Assembly (NCBI RefSeq): GCF_024166365.1
Contig: NC_064826.1
Location: forward strand, 25,878,001-25,942,000
Length of the DNA: 64,000 bases
Reading direction: 5' to 3'
Source of the DNA: Elephas maximus indicus
Taxonomy: Eukaryota; Chordata; Mammalia; Proboscidea; Elephantidae
This document shows positions 11,940-23,000 of the stretch, piece by piece. Every line of letters starts with the position of its first letter. Positions within the stretch are counted from its first letter, which is position 1. The notes beneath the pieces are model-generated. The model saw only the letters and a list, made by a program, of their open reading frames with translations. It was not told the DNA's origin and did no database searches. The position numbers and the translations under genes were made by a program.

Positions 11940-13265
11940 CTTCCCAATTCCTAAGAGATTTTCTGTTTTGAAGTGCCTGTTGATTACTATCTCTATATGT
12001 TCAGTCCCTTTATTATTATGTGGAAAGGTATTTTAAAGCTTATTTTTATGGCCAATAAACAGCTATTCTCTGAACCCTTTTTAAATGTCATATGTCTCCT
12101 TAAAATTGCAATACTTTTTCCAAATAACAGTCCTCTAGTACTGCCCGTAGCGGTATAATAACTATAGAACACATCTTTTAAAACACATTATGCAAAAATC
12201 TTGATCAAATAAAGAAATACGCTTATAGTCTAATGGAAGTTATTGATGTCCACAAAATTAGTCTGAGGAATCCTTCACTGCCATCAGTTATGAAAAATTT
12301 AAAACATGTGCCTCGCGCACAAAGCCATATGTTCGACTGCTTAATTACAGTTAGTTTATTAGCCTGCTTTGGGAAATATACTTTGAAGTTATTACCAGGC
12401 AAGTATTAGGTTATGATAATCCAACATATTGCAAGAAGCTGCTTTTCAGGAGATTGCACATGAAGAGAAGAAATGAAGCAAGGCTTGAGTCGTCATTAAA
12501 GTAGACTCATTTTCAAATACAAATTTATATTTAGAAAATTAACTGAAAATCAACTTATAACTATCAGTGAAAAACGTATTTTTTAACATGTTAGGTTCCT
12601 AAAAACAAGTTCACATTTTGAAAGGTAGGACATTTGGCAAGTAAATGCAGTCAAGCAATTTATGCTAGAAAAGAAATTGCGGGACTCCAAGAAGTTAGCC
12701 AAAATTTGTTTTCCTCTAATGCCCCTAAGAAAGCATATTTCTAAAAACAGTCCTTAGAATTTTTCAAGCAGAACAAAAAGTATATTTTACCTTTGCTTTT
12801 GTTTGGTGCTGGTCCTTTAGTCACCTGATGGAAAGTAGAGGTTGAGTGGCAAAGGATGCCCTGTCACGGTTCAGGGAAACATGTCATTACAGGGATGACT
12901 CAGGCCTCTAAGTTAAACGAGAGGCTTGCATTAAATCTCTTTATAACCAAAGTCAGACTCTCTTAAAAGTGTCTTGGTATAACTGGCCATTGCTTTCTTA
13001 AAATACCCAATTTAAATTCACTGGCTTAGAAAGGAAGAAAGAAAACTTTGATTGAGACTTTTATTTGGGAAAACAGGGAAATAAAGAATACTATATGTTT
13101 AAGATTTCCAGATTAAAGAGAAAAAAGGGGTCAAGTGCTTGCATATTACAACATGTATTATTAAAAAAAAAAGAACATCCTAATATGGATGGAAGAATTG
13201 ACTCTTACTAGGCCTAATAGGTATCATCCTCGGTAATGACAACATTAATTTACTAGGACTAATCG
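11940..13265. other. Unassigned sequence
   Basis: No repeat family or gene that I can name. There is a short segment at 13180-13265 with an internal 'ttactaggcctaat / ttactaggactaat' repetition. Confidence 0.5.
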
Positions 13266-13271
13266 TTGAAA

Positions 13272-13466
13272 AGGAGTCCCTGGGTGGTACAAACAGTTAA
13301 GCACTTGATACTAATGAAAGTTGGTAGATCGAATTCCACCAAAGGTGGAAGAAAGACCTGGCTATCTACTTCCAAAATATCGCAGCCATTGAAAACCCTG
13401 TGGAGCACAGTTCTACCCTGCCACACGTGGAGCTGCCATGAGTCAAAATCACCGAAACAACAAAAA
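13272..13466 (+). repeat. AfroSINE, variant head subtype
   Basis: The head reads 'gagtccctgggtggtacaaacagttaag' instead of 'gagccctggtggtgcagtggttaag'. The body reads 'gccattgaaaaccctgtggagcacagttc'. The copy at 57767 has the same variant head, so this is a separate, older-looking subfamily. Confidence 0.75.
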
Positions 13467-14199
13467 GTGGCCTAAAATGGCAAACTGAGCAGATACATCA
13501 TCTTCAGCACATTTCCGTAGAATAAATTCCATATAAAGTAGAAAACAAGAAGGGATAGCATGACTCAAAGACTGAAAACAGACGGAATTGAATAAATGAG
13601 AATTTTTTAATAAGGAAAAGCAAATATAGTAGAAAGTCACTCTAAGAGTATGGGCTGCTCCTTCCATGACAGAGAGAGAGAAGCAGAAACACCTCAAGCT
13701 TGGAGGCAGCAGATCCAAAAAACAAGAGGATAGAGGTCCAATTCTCAGACCAATCAACCAAAATACTGCTTCCAGTACAGCAAATCTAGGCATTCTACTT
13801 CCCAGAGTATATAGAATGGCAAGCAGCAGAGACATGTGACCCTAGAACATTTAAACACTGTAAAAAGATCTTCCTAGGTGGGGCTAAGGATTTGGATGTT
13901 GAACCAAATATAAAAGCAAAAGCTTGATAGAGCTGGGTCTCGGTGGAGGTCACAGAGGGGATAAAAAAGGAAAGGCTGCTAACCCATGAGGGAATTACAC
14001 TCCTCTCCCACAATAATTTTCTCCTTACTTTGATAATTGTGGGGGTTCCTACCAACCTGCCTGTTTTCTACCCACATGCTCCAGATAGAATCTTACTCGT
14101 CAACATGCCCCTGTCCCTTTCACAGAATTGGCAGTCTCCCCTACCATTGAACACAGAACCCTGCTGATTCTATGTTGGATTTTTGTTTGTTCGTTTAAC

Positions 14200-14335
14200 A
14201 AACCAAAATTTTGAAGAAATTTGAAGTTAGAAGTCTGGCAGTTTCTTCATTTTAGTTTCTTTTGTTTGCTATTAAATTTAAAGGCAATTAATATTTTATT
14301 TAGAAAAAGGTAAATGATTTTCTGTGGGTAATAAG
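14200..14335. repeat. Duplicated segment, copy 1
   Basis: Shares 'aaattttgaagaaatttgaa' and the following 100 bp, including 'gtgggtaata', with 16310-16445 in the same orientation. See the paired entry. Confidence 0.75.
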
Positions 14336-14338
14336 ATT

Positions 14339-14505
14339 GGGGAGCCGTGGTGGCACAGTGGTTAAGAGCTCGGCTGCTAACCAAAAGGTCAGCCGTTTGA
14401 ATCCACCAGCTGCTCTTTGGAAACTCTATGGGGAAGTTCTACTCTGTCCTATAGGGTCACCACCAGTCAGAATTGACTCAACGGCAATGGTTTTTTGTTT
14501 GTTTA
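14339..14505 (+). repeat. AfroSINE with target-site duplication
   Basis: Full-length short subtype. The flanking duplication AATAAGATTGGG is repeated at about 14329 and 14506. The insertion lies at the 3' edge of duplicated segment copy 1 and is absent from copy 2, so it post-dates the duplication. Confidence 0.9.
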
Positions 14506-15257
14506 AATAAGATTGGGGGGTAAATATACTCAAAGAAATGCAGCAGAAGAATTCTTATGACAGTTTCATCAATCACTATAGTCCTTCCTAAGTATGAATG
14601 AATGACAAAAGATCCCAAAATATTTGATACAGACTAACAGTGTGAAAGAGAAAAGATCAAGAAAGGGAGCAATTGATCCCAGGGGAAATGGAACCAAGAG
14701 AAATGTAAAAACAGTAGCAACAACAAATAGTATTCTCAGAGATTTAAGAAACTACTGAATCCAAGGCTGCTATGAAAATGAGCAATCACGTGACAAGGAA
14801 TTCTTTAAATTGAAAATGAGTGTCAAAGTGTGAAGACTAAACTAATACCCCAGAAGAAAAGGTGAACAAATCTATAATACAGTATAAAGCAAAAGAGGCA
14901 GAGGCAGAATATATTAGAGGAAAGTGACACAAACTTACAGACCCAGGAGAGCCAAAATACATCGAATCATAATTTCATAAATGAAATAGACAGGAAACCA
15001 TTCGAAAAATAATGAAAGAAAGCTACCCTGAGCTGAAAATGAGAGTCTAAATTAGAAGAGAAAGTCAGAGGCTTTGAAAAGAATGTCTTCAATATGAAAA
15101 TAAACATAATGACATGAATTTATCAAGGACCAGAATGTAAGTTTATGATGTACAACTTGTCAGATGAAGACATACTTTTCTTCCAATTAAAAAATGGGTG
15201 AAGTGGAGCTGTTAGCAAGTGGGAGGAACAAATGTCTGATCAAAAAGTTTATGTCCA

Positions 15258-15848
15258 CAATGCAATTATGAGCCCAAGAGACAGAAAGAGCCACATGAAC
15301 CAGAGACTACATCAGCCTGAGTCCAGAAGAACTAGATGGTGCCCAGCTACAACCGATGACTGCCCCGACAGGGAACACAACAGAGAACCCCTGAGAGAGC
15401 AGGAGAGCAGTGGGATGCAGACCCCAAGTTCTCATAAGACCAGACTTAATGATCTGACTGAGACTAGAAGGACCCCATTGGTCATGGCTCCCAGACCTTC
15501 TGTTGGCCCAGGACAGGAACCATTCTCAAAGCCAACTCTTCATACATGGATTGGACTGGACAACGGGCTGGAAAGGGATGCTGGTAAGGACTGAGCTTCT
15601 TGGATCAGGTGGACACTTGAGACTATGTTGGCATCTCCTGCCTGGAGGGGAGATGAGAGGGTAGAGGGGGTTAGAAGCTGGCGAAATGGACACGAAAAGA
15701 GAGAGTGGAAGGAGAGGGCAGGCTGTCTCATTAGGGGGAGAGTAATTGGGAGTGTGTAGCAAGGTGTATATGGGTTTTTGTGAGAGAGACTGACTTGATT
15801 TGTAAACTTTCACTTAAAGCACAATAAAAATTATTAAAAAAAAAAAAT
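15258..15848 (+). mobile_element. L1 3' UTR insertion, 5'-truncated, with poly(A) and target-site duplication
   Basis: 591 bp ending in 'gcacaataaaaattatt' and an A tract. The flanks AGTTTATGTCCA (15246-15257) and AGTTTATATCCA (15849-15860) are a 12-bp duplication with one mismatch. The open frame 15232-15594 spans the insertion boundary and is not a gene. Confidence 0.8.
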
Positions 15849-16309
15849 AGTTTATATCCAAACAAAGATGCTGTGATTTTTTAAGAAGTTAGTAGGAGGC
15901 AAGAAACAATGTTGTCCTAGAATACAGAAAGTGTCATTGATCAGATAATTTAGTAGACTGAGGAGCTCTCTTTGGGCTTACACACGGACTACCTGGTATG
16001 TTTCATTAACTAAAGTAATTTGTAGTATTCAGAAGATATTTTGCTTACAGATGAACCCTTTATTAATTTCTCTTGGAGAATTATCATAAGCATAGGAATA
16101 GTGTTTCAATGTTGCTCTTTTAAAAAAAAGGTATGTATATTTGTTTTTGAATTAGATATAATTGATAACTTATCATTTTATGATATGACTAGGTACTATA
16201 TTCTAGAAATCCAAAATTAAGCAAATCAAAAGAAATTATAACCACAAACTCAATGTTTTTCATAATCTGTTTTTAACTTTAGGGTTTTGTTTTTTTTTTT
16301 CTAATGAAA

Positions 16310-16445
16310 ACACCAAAATTTTGAAGAAATTTGAAGTTAGAAGTCTGGCTATTTTGTCAGTTTAATTTCTTTTATTTGTTATTAAATTTAAGTGAAACTC
16401 GTATTTTATTTAGATAAAGTTACATGATTATCCGTGGGTAATAGG
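16310..16445. repeat. Duplicated segment, copy 2
   Basis: Direct copy of 14200-14335 about 2.1 kb away, with scattered substitutions and small gaps. It lacks the SINE found beside copy 1. Confidence 0.75.
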
Positions 16446-16524
16446 ACAGGAGTATTTCCTCTTTTCTTCTATACATTGGCTATATTTTTCCCCTTTTTCT
16501 TTCATCTGCCTTAGTCCTTCTTAT

Positions 16525-16685
16525 GCCCTAATTATTCTAGAAGCACTGTAGTTAAAACAGTAAAGAACAGTGATGTGCATCCTGGCCTTGCATTTGCTGA
16601 TTTCTGGGTCAAATTGGCCATGCCTTTCATTTTCTCTGTATCTTATTTTCCCCATCTTCAAAATGGTAATAATATTTATTAATAT
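16525..16685 (+). repeat. MIR-like SINE remnant
   Basis: The order 'ctttcattttctctgtatctta ... cccatcttcaaaatggtaataat' matches the core and 3' half of MIR. Heavily diverged. Confidence 0.5.
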
Positions 16686-16689
16686 CTGC

Positions 16690-17213
16690 CTGTCTTGGTT
16701 ATCTAGTACTGCTATAGCAGAAATACCACAAGTGGATGGCTTTAAAAAACAGAGGTTTATTCTGTCACATCCAGGAGGCTAGAAGTTCAAATTCAGGGCA
16801 CCAGCTCCAGGGGAAAGTCTTTCTCTGTCAACTCTGGGGGAAAGTCCTTATCATCAATCTCCCCCTGGTCTAGGAGCTTTTCAGTGCAGGGACCCCATCT
16901 CCAAAGGACATGTGCTTTTGGCTCTGCCTTCTTGATAGTGTGAGGTCCCCCTGTCTCTCTGCTCATTTCTCTCTTTTGTATCTCAAAAGAGATTTACTTA
17001 AAACACAATCTAATCTTGTAGATTGAGTCCTGCCTCATTAACAGAACTGCCAACTGCCATTAATTCCACCTCATTAACACCATAAAGGGTAGGATTTATA
17101 ACAAATAGATAAATCACATTAGATGACAAAATGGTGGACAATCACACATTACTGGGAATCATGGCCCAGCCAAGTTGACATACATTCTGGGGGGACACAA
17201 TTCAATTCATAAC
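16690..17213 (-). mobile_element. Solo LTR, MaLR/MLT1-like
   Basis: Antisense copy of the LTR at 5790. It runs from TGTCTTGGTTATCTAG to CAATTCATAACA, with TGCC at both edges. Both ends of the LTR are intact. Confidence 0.75.
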
Positions 17214-17378
17214 ATGCCTTTTCCTGGTTTACTGGAATTCAGTGAAGAGCAAAACCCTAAAATAATAGTTGTTGAAAAATTTACCATCACTGTAAGGATG
17301 GAAGGACCCATTCCTTATCACTTATCATGGCTTAGTACTAACTTCCGTAGCTGTAAAAACAATTTTGTGCTTGGGCCA

Positions 17379-17540
17379 AACCCAACCCCACTGCCGTCGA
17401 TTCGATTCCGACTCATAGCGACCCCATAGGACAGAGTAGAACTGCCCCACAGGGTTTCCAAGGAGCGCCTGGTGGATTCGAACTGCCAACCTCTTGGTTA
17501 GCAGCCATGGCACTTAACCACTACGCCACCAGGGTTTCCC
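17379..17540 (-). repeat. AfroSINE with target-site duplication
   Basis: Very well-preserved antisense copy. TGCTTGGGC occurs on each side. Low divergence suggests a relatively young insertion. Confidence 0.9.
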
Positions 17541-17876
17541 TTGCTTGGGCAGAAGAGTTAAATTACTATAACTGTACCCTTGGTACAGCAGGATATCAAC
17601 AGAATAGGGGGACTTAGCAAAGAGCCCTCAATTTAGCTTTTTTTCATTGGTTCTTTTAGTTCTTCCCAAAATAGATGAAAGAGTGATGAATGAATGGGCA
17701 AATGAATGTAAGTCTGAGCCTGAATGCGATCTTCCTATCACTGCTCTATCCTGTCCATGAAGAAGCACATATGAAAGTATAATACTTGCAAAAAGATAGT
17801 AGGCAGGAAAACATCTTCCTCAAACTAGGGAGAGAAATAGCATTATTATATGGGCCTTTATGAAAGATAGGCAGAC

Positions 17877-17956
17877 GGTAGTGTGGCCAAGTGTCTAAGG
17901 CACTAGACTAAGGCTCCAGTCTCTTTGGGGGCATGGGTTCAAATCCACCACTGCCA
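17877..17956 (+). pseudogene. tRNA-Leu(AAG) pseudogene
   Basis: The sequence matches tRNA-Leu in order: acceptor GGTAGTG paired with CACTGCC plus discriminator A, the GTGGCCAAG D-arm start, the anticodon arm with CTAAGG (anticodon AAG), a leucine-type long variable arm (TCTCTTTGGGGGC), and box B GGGTTCAAATCC. The D loop looks one base short and the T stem lost a C (ATGGG against CCAC), so the fold is broken. An AfroSINE follows directly. Confidence 0.8.
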
Positions 17957-17971
17957 AAGCTTTGGAAATCC

Positions 17972-18135
17972 TGGTGTTGTAGTGGTTAAGAGCTACAGCT
18001 GCTAACCAAAAGGTCAGCAGTTCGAATCCACCAGGTGCACCTTGGAAACCCTATGGGGCAGTTCTACTCTGTCTTATAGGGTGGCTACCAGTCGGAATCG
18101 ACTTAACAGCGACGGGTTTTTTTTTTTTTTTTTTT
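17972..18135 (+). repeat. AfroSINE
   Basis: Starts 16 nt after the tRNA-Leu pseudogene. Near-consensus body, ending 'gacgggtttttt' with a long T run. Confidence 0.85.
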
Positions 18136-18789
18136 AATGAAAGATGATCTGGACTATACCTAGGTGAGGTCAAGTGAATCCCAAACCACAGGAATTTTTC
18201 AAATAAATAATTCATGTATGGAGTACTGAGATGAAATGAATTGCCTGGATATAGTATAATTTATTAAACCAGCAAGTACTGAATTGAAGAATTTCCCACA
18301 AATTCCGTTTCACTGGGGTCTCATAGGGCTTACCTCCTGATACTGATGACTGCTGATTGAATTTCCAAGATCTTTGGTGATACTTTGGACAAGTTGAACC
18401 CTACAGTGTTCAGTTCGGATTTCCTTTTACCTGCATAACTTGATTACCCTGGGATCACTTCTATTAGGAATTCTCAAACCCTGCAGGAGAAAGAGCTATA
18501 AAATAATATTTGCCATCTTTAGCCCCCACTTTGTTGTGTGTTCCATGCCCCATATGACCTTATTTAAAATTCTCCAATTTGCTATAAACTGTTGTGGTTT
18601 AAGACTATTTTAGCAAATCAATCACTAATCATAATAGGTACTCTTTTACTACCCAACTGAATGACTGTATATTTATTTTTTAAATGTAGGTATTATGTGT
18701 TCTTTGACTTCTTTTCCTCTAGAAATTTCTATTCAGTTATTTAAGAGAAGAGATATTTAAGAAAAGAGATCTTTTGACTCAAAAATCTT

Positions 18790-19490
18790 AGTTTGAGTAA
18801 AGTTACTTAATGATCTGGCTCCCCACTCCTCTCACTCTTCCTCGTCATCAGCCACACGGGCCTTCCTGACGTCCATGTGGGACATGGAACACTCTAGATC
18901 TGTGCCCACTTAAAGGCTTTGCATTTGCTGTTCCCTATTCCAAGGATTGCTCTTCTCCAGATACCTTTGTGGCCTGCTCCTCCTGCCTTCAGCTCTCCCC
19001 ATTAGAGAGGCCTTATCTGACTAGCCAAGCCAGCTTCCATTAAGTCGATTCCAACTCTTGCTGACTCAATGTGTGTCAGAGTAGAACTTCACATAGGCTT
19101 CTCAAGACTGTGACCTTTTGGAAGTAGATTGCCAGACTTTTCTTCCAAAGTACCTCTGGGTGGGTTTGAATGACCAACCCTTTGGTTAGTAGTTGAGTGC
19201 TTAACCATTTGTACCACCCAGGATTCCTCTTACTTGACTATCCTACGTAAAATTACCAGCACTCTCCCACACTCTCCAACCCCTTTACCCTGATTCGTTA
19301 TTCCCCACAGCGCTTAAAACCATCTCATATATATGTAGTTGTTTGTCTATTGTTTACTTGTTCTTGTCATTTTCCTATAAGAAGTTAAGTTCCCCAAAGG
19401 CAAGACCTTTGGTATGTCCTGACTCCTTATCCTTAGTGCCTAGCATGAAGTAAGCACCCAATAAATATTTGTTAAATCAATAAATAGAGT
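18790..19490 (+). repeat. L2 LINE 3' end with a SINE inside
   Basis: Contains 'ctttgcatttgctgttccct' and ends 'gcacccaataaatatttgtt', both typical of L2 3' regions. An antisense SINE occupies 19027-19228. It lies just downstream of the hyaluronidase stop codon. Confidence 0.6.
19027..19228 (-). repeat. AfroSINE, long subtype, inside L2
   Basis: Antisense copy interrupting the L2 remnant after 'gccttatctgactagcc'. The extra segment with 'ttttggaagtagattgcc' is present. Confidence 0.75.
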
Positions 19491-19590
19491 CAATGATTGT
19501 TATTATTTTACGTTAAAGCCAAAAAATGTTTTTAAAAAGGTTTGTAGTTAAAGAAAAAAAAACAATCAACATTTTCTATTCTTAAATATT

Positions 19591-20031
19591 TCAAGGAAAA
19601 ATTGACTTTATAGTAGGGGATAAGAAAAAAATCAGCATAATCACAGATAAGGTCACACTGAGAAAAACAGACAGATTCAAGCTAACGGTAGAAGCCTTAT
19701 TCTTCCTTGCCAACAAGTCTGAAGAGTGTTGCTTGCAAGACTCTCCGTGCCAGCCGTAATAGCACTGACACACAAATTCATTCTTCATGTCTTTTACTGC
19801 CTTCAGCTTTTTTTCTTGAGAAATGATGAATCTGAAGCTTTTATTTGGAAGGTATTTCTTCCTGCTGCTTTCAGGCATATGCAGATAGGAGGAGGATTCA
19901 GGTGTTTTCCGGACACACCTTCCATTATTGTTACATAGACTTCTACTGCAGAGTGTGGCTGCAGATGTCACATTAACAATATAATAGCCCAGTGATCCTA
20001 GAATAGATTGTTGCACAGATAAACAGGTCTC
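19591..20031 (-). CDS. Hyaluronidase coding exon 3 (EGF-like module and C-terminal tail)
   Basis: The acceptor is a very long T tract followed by ACCTTACAG. The exon encodes 146 residues plus a TGA stop. Cys350 is expected to pair with Cys57. The six EGF-type cysteines are 375, 380, 386, 435, 437 and 446 (CSRSLC, GRC, FVCQC, GESC). NVT (367) and NKS (410) are possible glycosylation sites. The last 35 residues contain a Leu/Val/Ile/Phe-rich stretch of about 25. I saw no clear AATAAA within the first 100 nt downstream. Confidence 0.9.
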   Translation of the reverse strand, partial: ETCLSVQQSILGSLGYYIVNVTSAATLCSRSLCNNNGRCVRKTPESSSYLHMPESSRKKYLPNKSFRFIISQEKKLKAVKDMKNEFVCQCYYGWHGESCKQHSSDLLARKNKASTVSLNLSVFLSVTLSVIMLIFFLSPTIKSIFP

Positions 20032-23000
20032 CTGTAAGGTAAAAAAAAAAAAAAAAAGGAAACCTGTTTGAATCATCCTAAAATTGGATCCTATTACTCA
20101 GGTGGTATATTAATGCCTAAACTTTCGTCATTGATAAGGCTAAAGAAGAAGAGCACTTCAGTGGATTGATCATTTCAGTGAGGGACTAAACCTTTGTAAA
20201 GTCACATTAACAATAATACTTGACTTTGATTAGGAACACTGTGATCAACCAATTCCATATCGTTCTCAGGGGAAAATGAGTCTGCATTTTCCCACGTTGA
20301 GGCTATTCGTTAATGTAAAGAGATATTTGTAACAACGCTTTTAAAAGATCATCACTAATAGGGGATGATTTTGTCAAATTTTAATTTAATTGTGAAATAT
20401 TTTTAACACTGGTACTTATACATGTTAACATTAGGTCAGATTTTTCTAAGTCCACCAAGTTACCCTATTCTTTTTTTCTACCTCCCCAGAGATAACCATT
20501 CTCCTGAAGTTAGTGGGTAGTCTTTGCACCCATGTTTTTTTTTTTGAATTTACTACATTTATTTATCATTATGAGCAATATGTAGTGTTTTGTGTTTTTA
20601 AACATTTACATAAATTACATCATGTGATATATATATATTTTTTGTAACTTGCTTTTTAAATTCAACATATGTTTGAGGTTTTTTTTTTTTTTTTTTTTCA
20701 TTTTGATACATGTAGCTCTGGCTTACTTAAGCTTCTGCTCAGTATTTCATTGTATAAATACACGATAACTCATCCATCACAGTGTTGTGGGAAATACAAT
20801 ATAGAAGAAGTTATTTACAAGCAAATGCTCTAGTCATTTGCTCTAGGATATACAGTCCAATGACAGTAGGTAGGGTTGTCTTCTCACAAGCCTGCCATTT
20901 GGTGTGTCATAGATGTGTCTACAACATTGTGCTTTATTTTATACTAGGACATATTTCCACCCATCAATGATCACACTATGCTGCTACAATAAGCTGGCCT
21001 ATTTGAAATGATATCTTCAGTTAACCTAGAAGAGTCTGGCTGAAATCTTGGTGCCTGCCTTGATCCATATGTCAAGGTTCATAGGCAAAAGAAAATTCTA
21101 GTAGATGTATTAATAATATAAATTGAATTTTCTATTAGTACAATTATTTTGATCAATATTAACTATAATGCATGTTTAAACTCAATTAATTAAAACGGTG
21201 GGATGTTTTTTCAATGAGAGGAGACCCCAGAACTGTGAGTCCACCTTATAAGGATTTAGGAGATTCATATAGAAAATCATAAGGCAGGATAAGGCTTTTA
21301 ATGATGGGTAGCACTTTTGGCAATAATGAGTTATGAAAAGGCTATGTGTGTCTTAGTTATCTAGTGCTGTTATAACAGAAATACCACAAGTACCTGGCTT
21401 TAACAATGAGAAATTTATTCTGTTACAGTGTAGGAGGCTAGGAGGTCACCAGCCTCAGGGGAAGGTGTTCTGTCTCTGTCAGCTCTGGAAGAAGGTCCTT
21501 ATCATCAATCTTCCACTGGTCAAGGAGCTTGTTAGCATAGGGACCCCGGGCCCAAAGGACGTGCTATGCTCCCAGTGTTTCTTTCTTGGTGGTATAAGGT
21601 CCCCTTGTCTCTCTGCTCACTTTTCTCTATTACAACAGAGACTGGCTTAAGACACAATCCAATCTTGTAGATAGAGTCCTAATTCATTAACATAACTGCC
21701 ACTAATCCCACCTCATTAACAGCATAGAGATAGGATTCGCAACACATAGGAAAGTCACTTCAGATGACAAAATGGTAGACAGTCACACAATACTGGGAAT
21801 CGTGGCCTAACCAAATTGACACTTAATTTGGGGGGGACACAATTCAATCCTTAATATTCCACCCTTTGGCCCCAAAAAATTCATGTCCTTGCCATATGTA
21901 AAACACATTCACCATATCATATTATAGCAAAAGTCTTAAATCAACTTTAAGTCCAAAATCCAAAAATTCCTCTTCATCTGTGAAATCTAGAATACAAGTT
22001 ATCTGCTTCCAAAGTACAGTGGTGGAACAGGCACAAACTAGACATTTCCATTACAAATGGGAGAAATTTAAGGGAAAGAAGGGATAACAGGCACCAAGCA
22101 AGTCAGCAGAACATGTTACATTAGCCCTCAAGTCTTGAAAATAATCCGCTGTTCTCTGAGACCATTCACACAATAGCCCCGTCCTCCAGACTGTAGGTAT
22201 TGGCCACACTCTCCAGACTCTGGATGAAGGCCCCTTGGCCCTAGGCTTCAGCTCCACCTTCCAGGTCCACTGGAATGGCAACTCTGCTCCCTCAGCTTTG
22301 GGAGGCCCCATTCTTACAGTCCATCTGAGTGGCAACTGTACCCTTTGAGACCCCAGAAGTCAGGGCTATACACTTGGAGACTGAGGCAGGTCTGCTTCCT
22401 CTGTTCCTTGTCTCTTCTGATTCTGCTTCCTTGTTCCATGGCCTCTCAGCCCTCAGCCTCACTGCCTGTGTCTACCCTGCTAGACCTGCTAGGGCAAGTG
22501 TTTCAAAGCTCTTGAGCATCACCAGTAAGTGCCTGGAGGCACCCCATTCTGCCAGTAAACTTCGGTTAGAACGCACTCAGCTCTCTTCTCTATGGGTCGG
22601 CAAGCCTAGCTCTACCGATAAATGCCTGGAAGCACCCCACTCCACCAGGAAGGCTTCTGCTCACAGGTACTCAGCTCTCTCAGTCTGTGGGTTGGCTCTA
22701 TTGCTTTCTTATGCAGGTCTCCTGGTTCTGCTGCTGCCAGTTCTCCCCTACTGCCTCTCGTCATCTGCACCATCTCCAGTGTAACAGCTCTCCTCATTTC
22801 CTTCTGTGTCCTCACCAGAATTATCTTTGATATCCATAATTCCACCAATAGTCTCTTCAAAACAATTGCTTCCACATTTTAGGTATCTGTTAGAGCAGCA
22901 CCCCACTCCTGGTACCAAATTCTATCTTAGTTATCTAGTGCTGCTAAAACAGAAATACCACAAGTCAAAGTTTTTAACAAAGAGAAATTTATTCTCTTAC

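Noticed and set aside
13180-13265. Possible mitochondrial-like insertion (Leu/Ile-rich CTA/ATC codons)
   Set aside because: Only about 80 bp with an internal repetition; I could not assign it to any mitochondrial gene, so a NUMT is not supported.
15232-15594. 120-codon ORF
   Set aside because: It crosses the boundary of an L1 3' UTR insertion and its duplication, so most of it is untranslated repeat sequence.
22051-22882. Overlapping ORFs on both strands, up to 151 codons
   Set aside because: They lie in the internal region of the MaLR provirus and have no gag-like or other recognisable order; GC-richer DNA explains the length.
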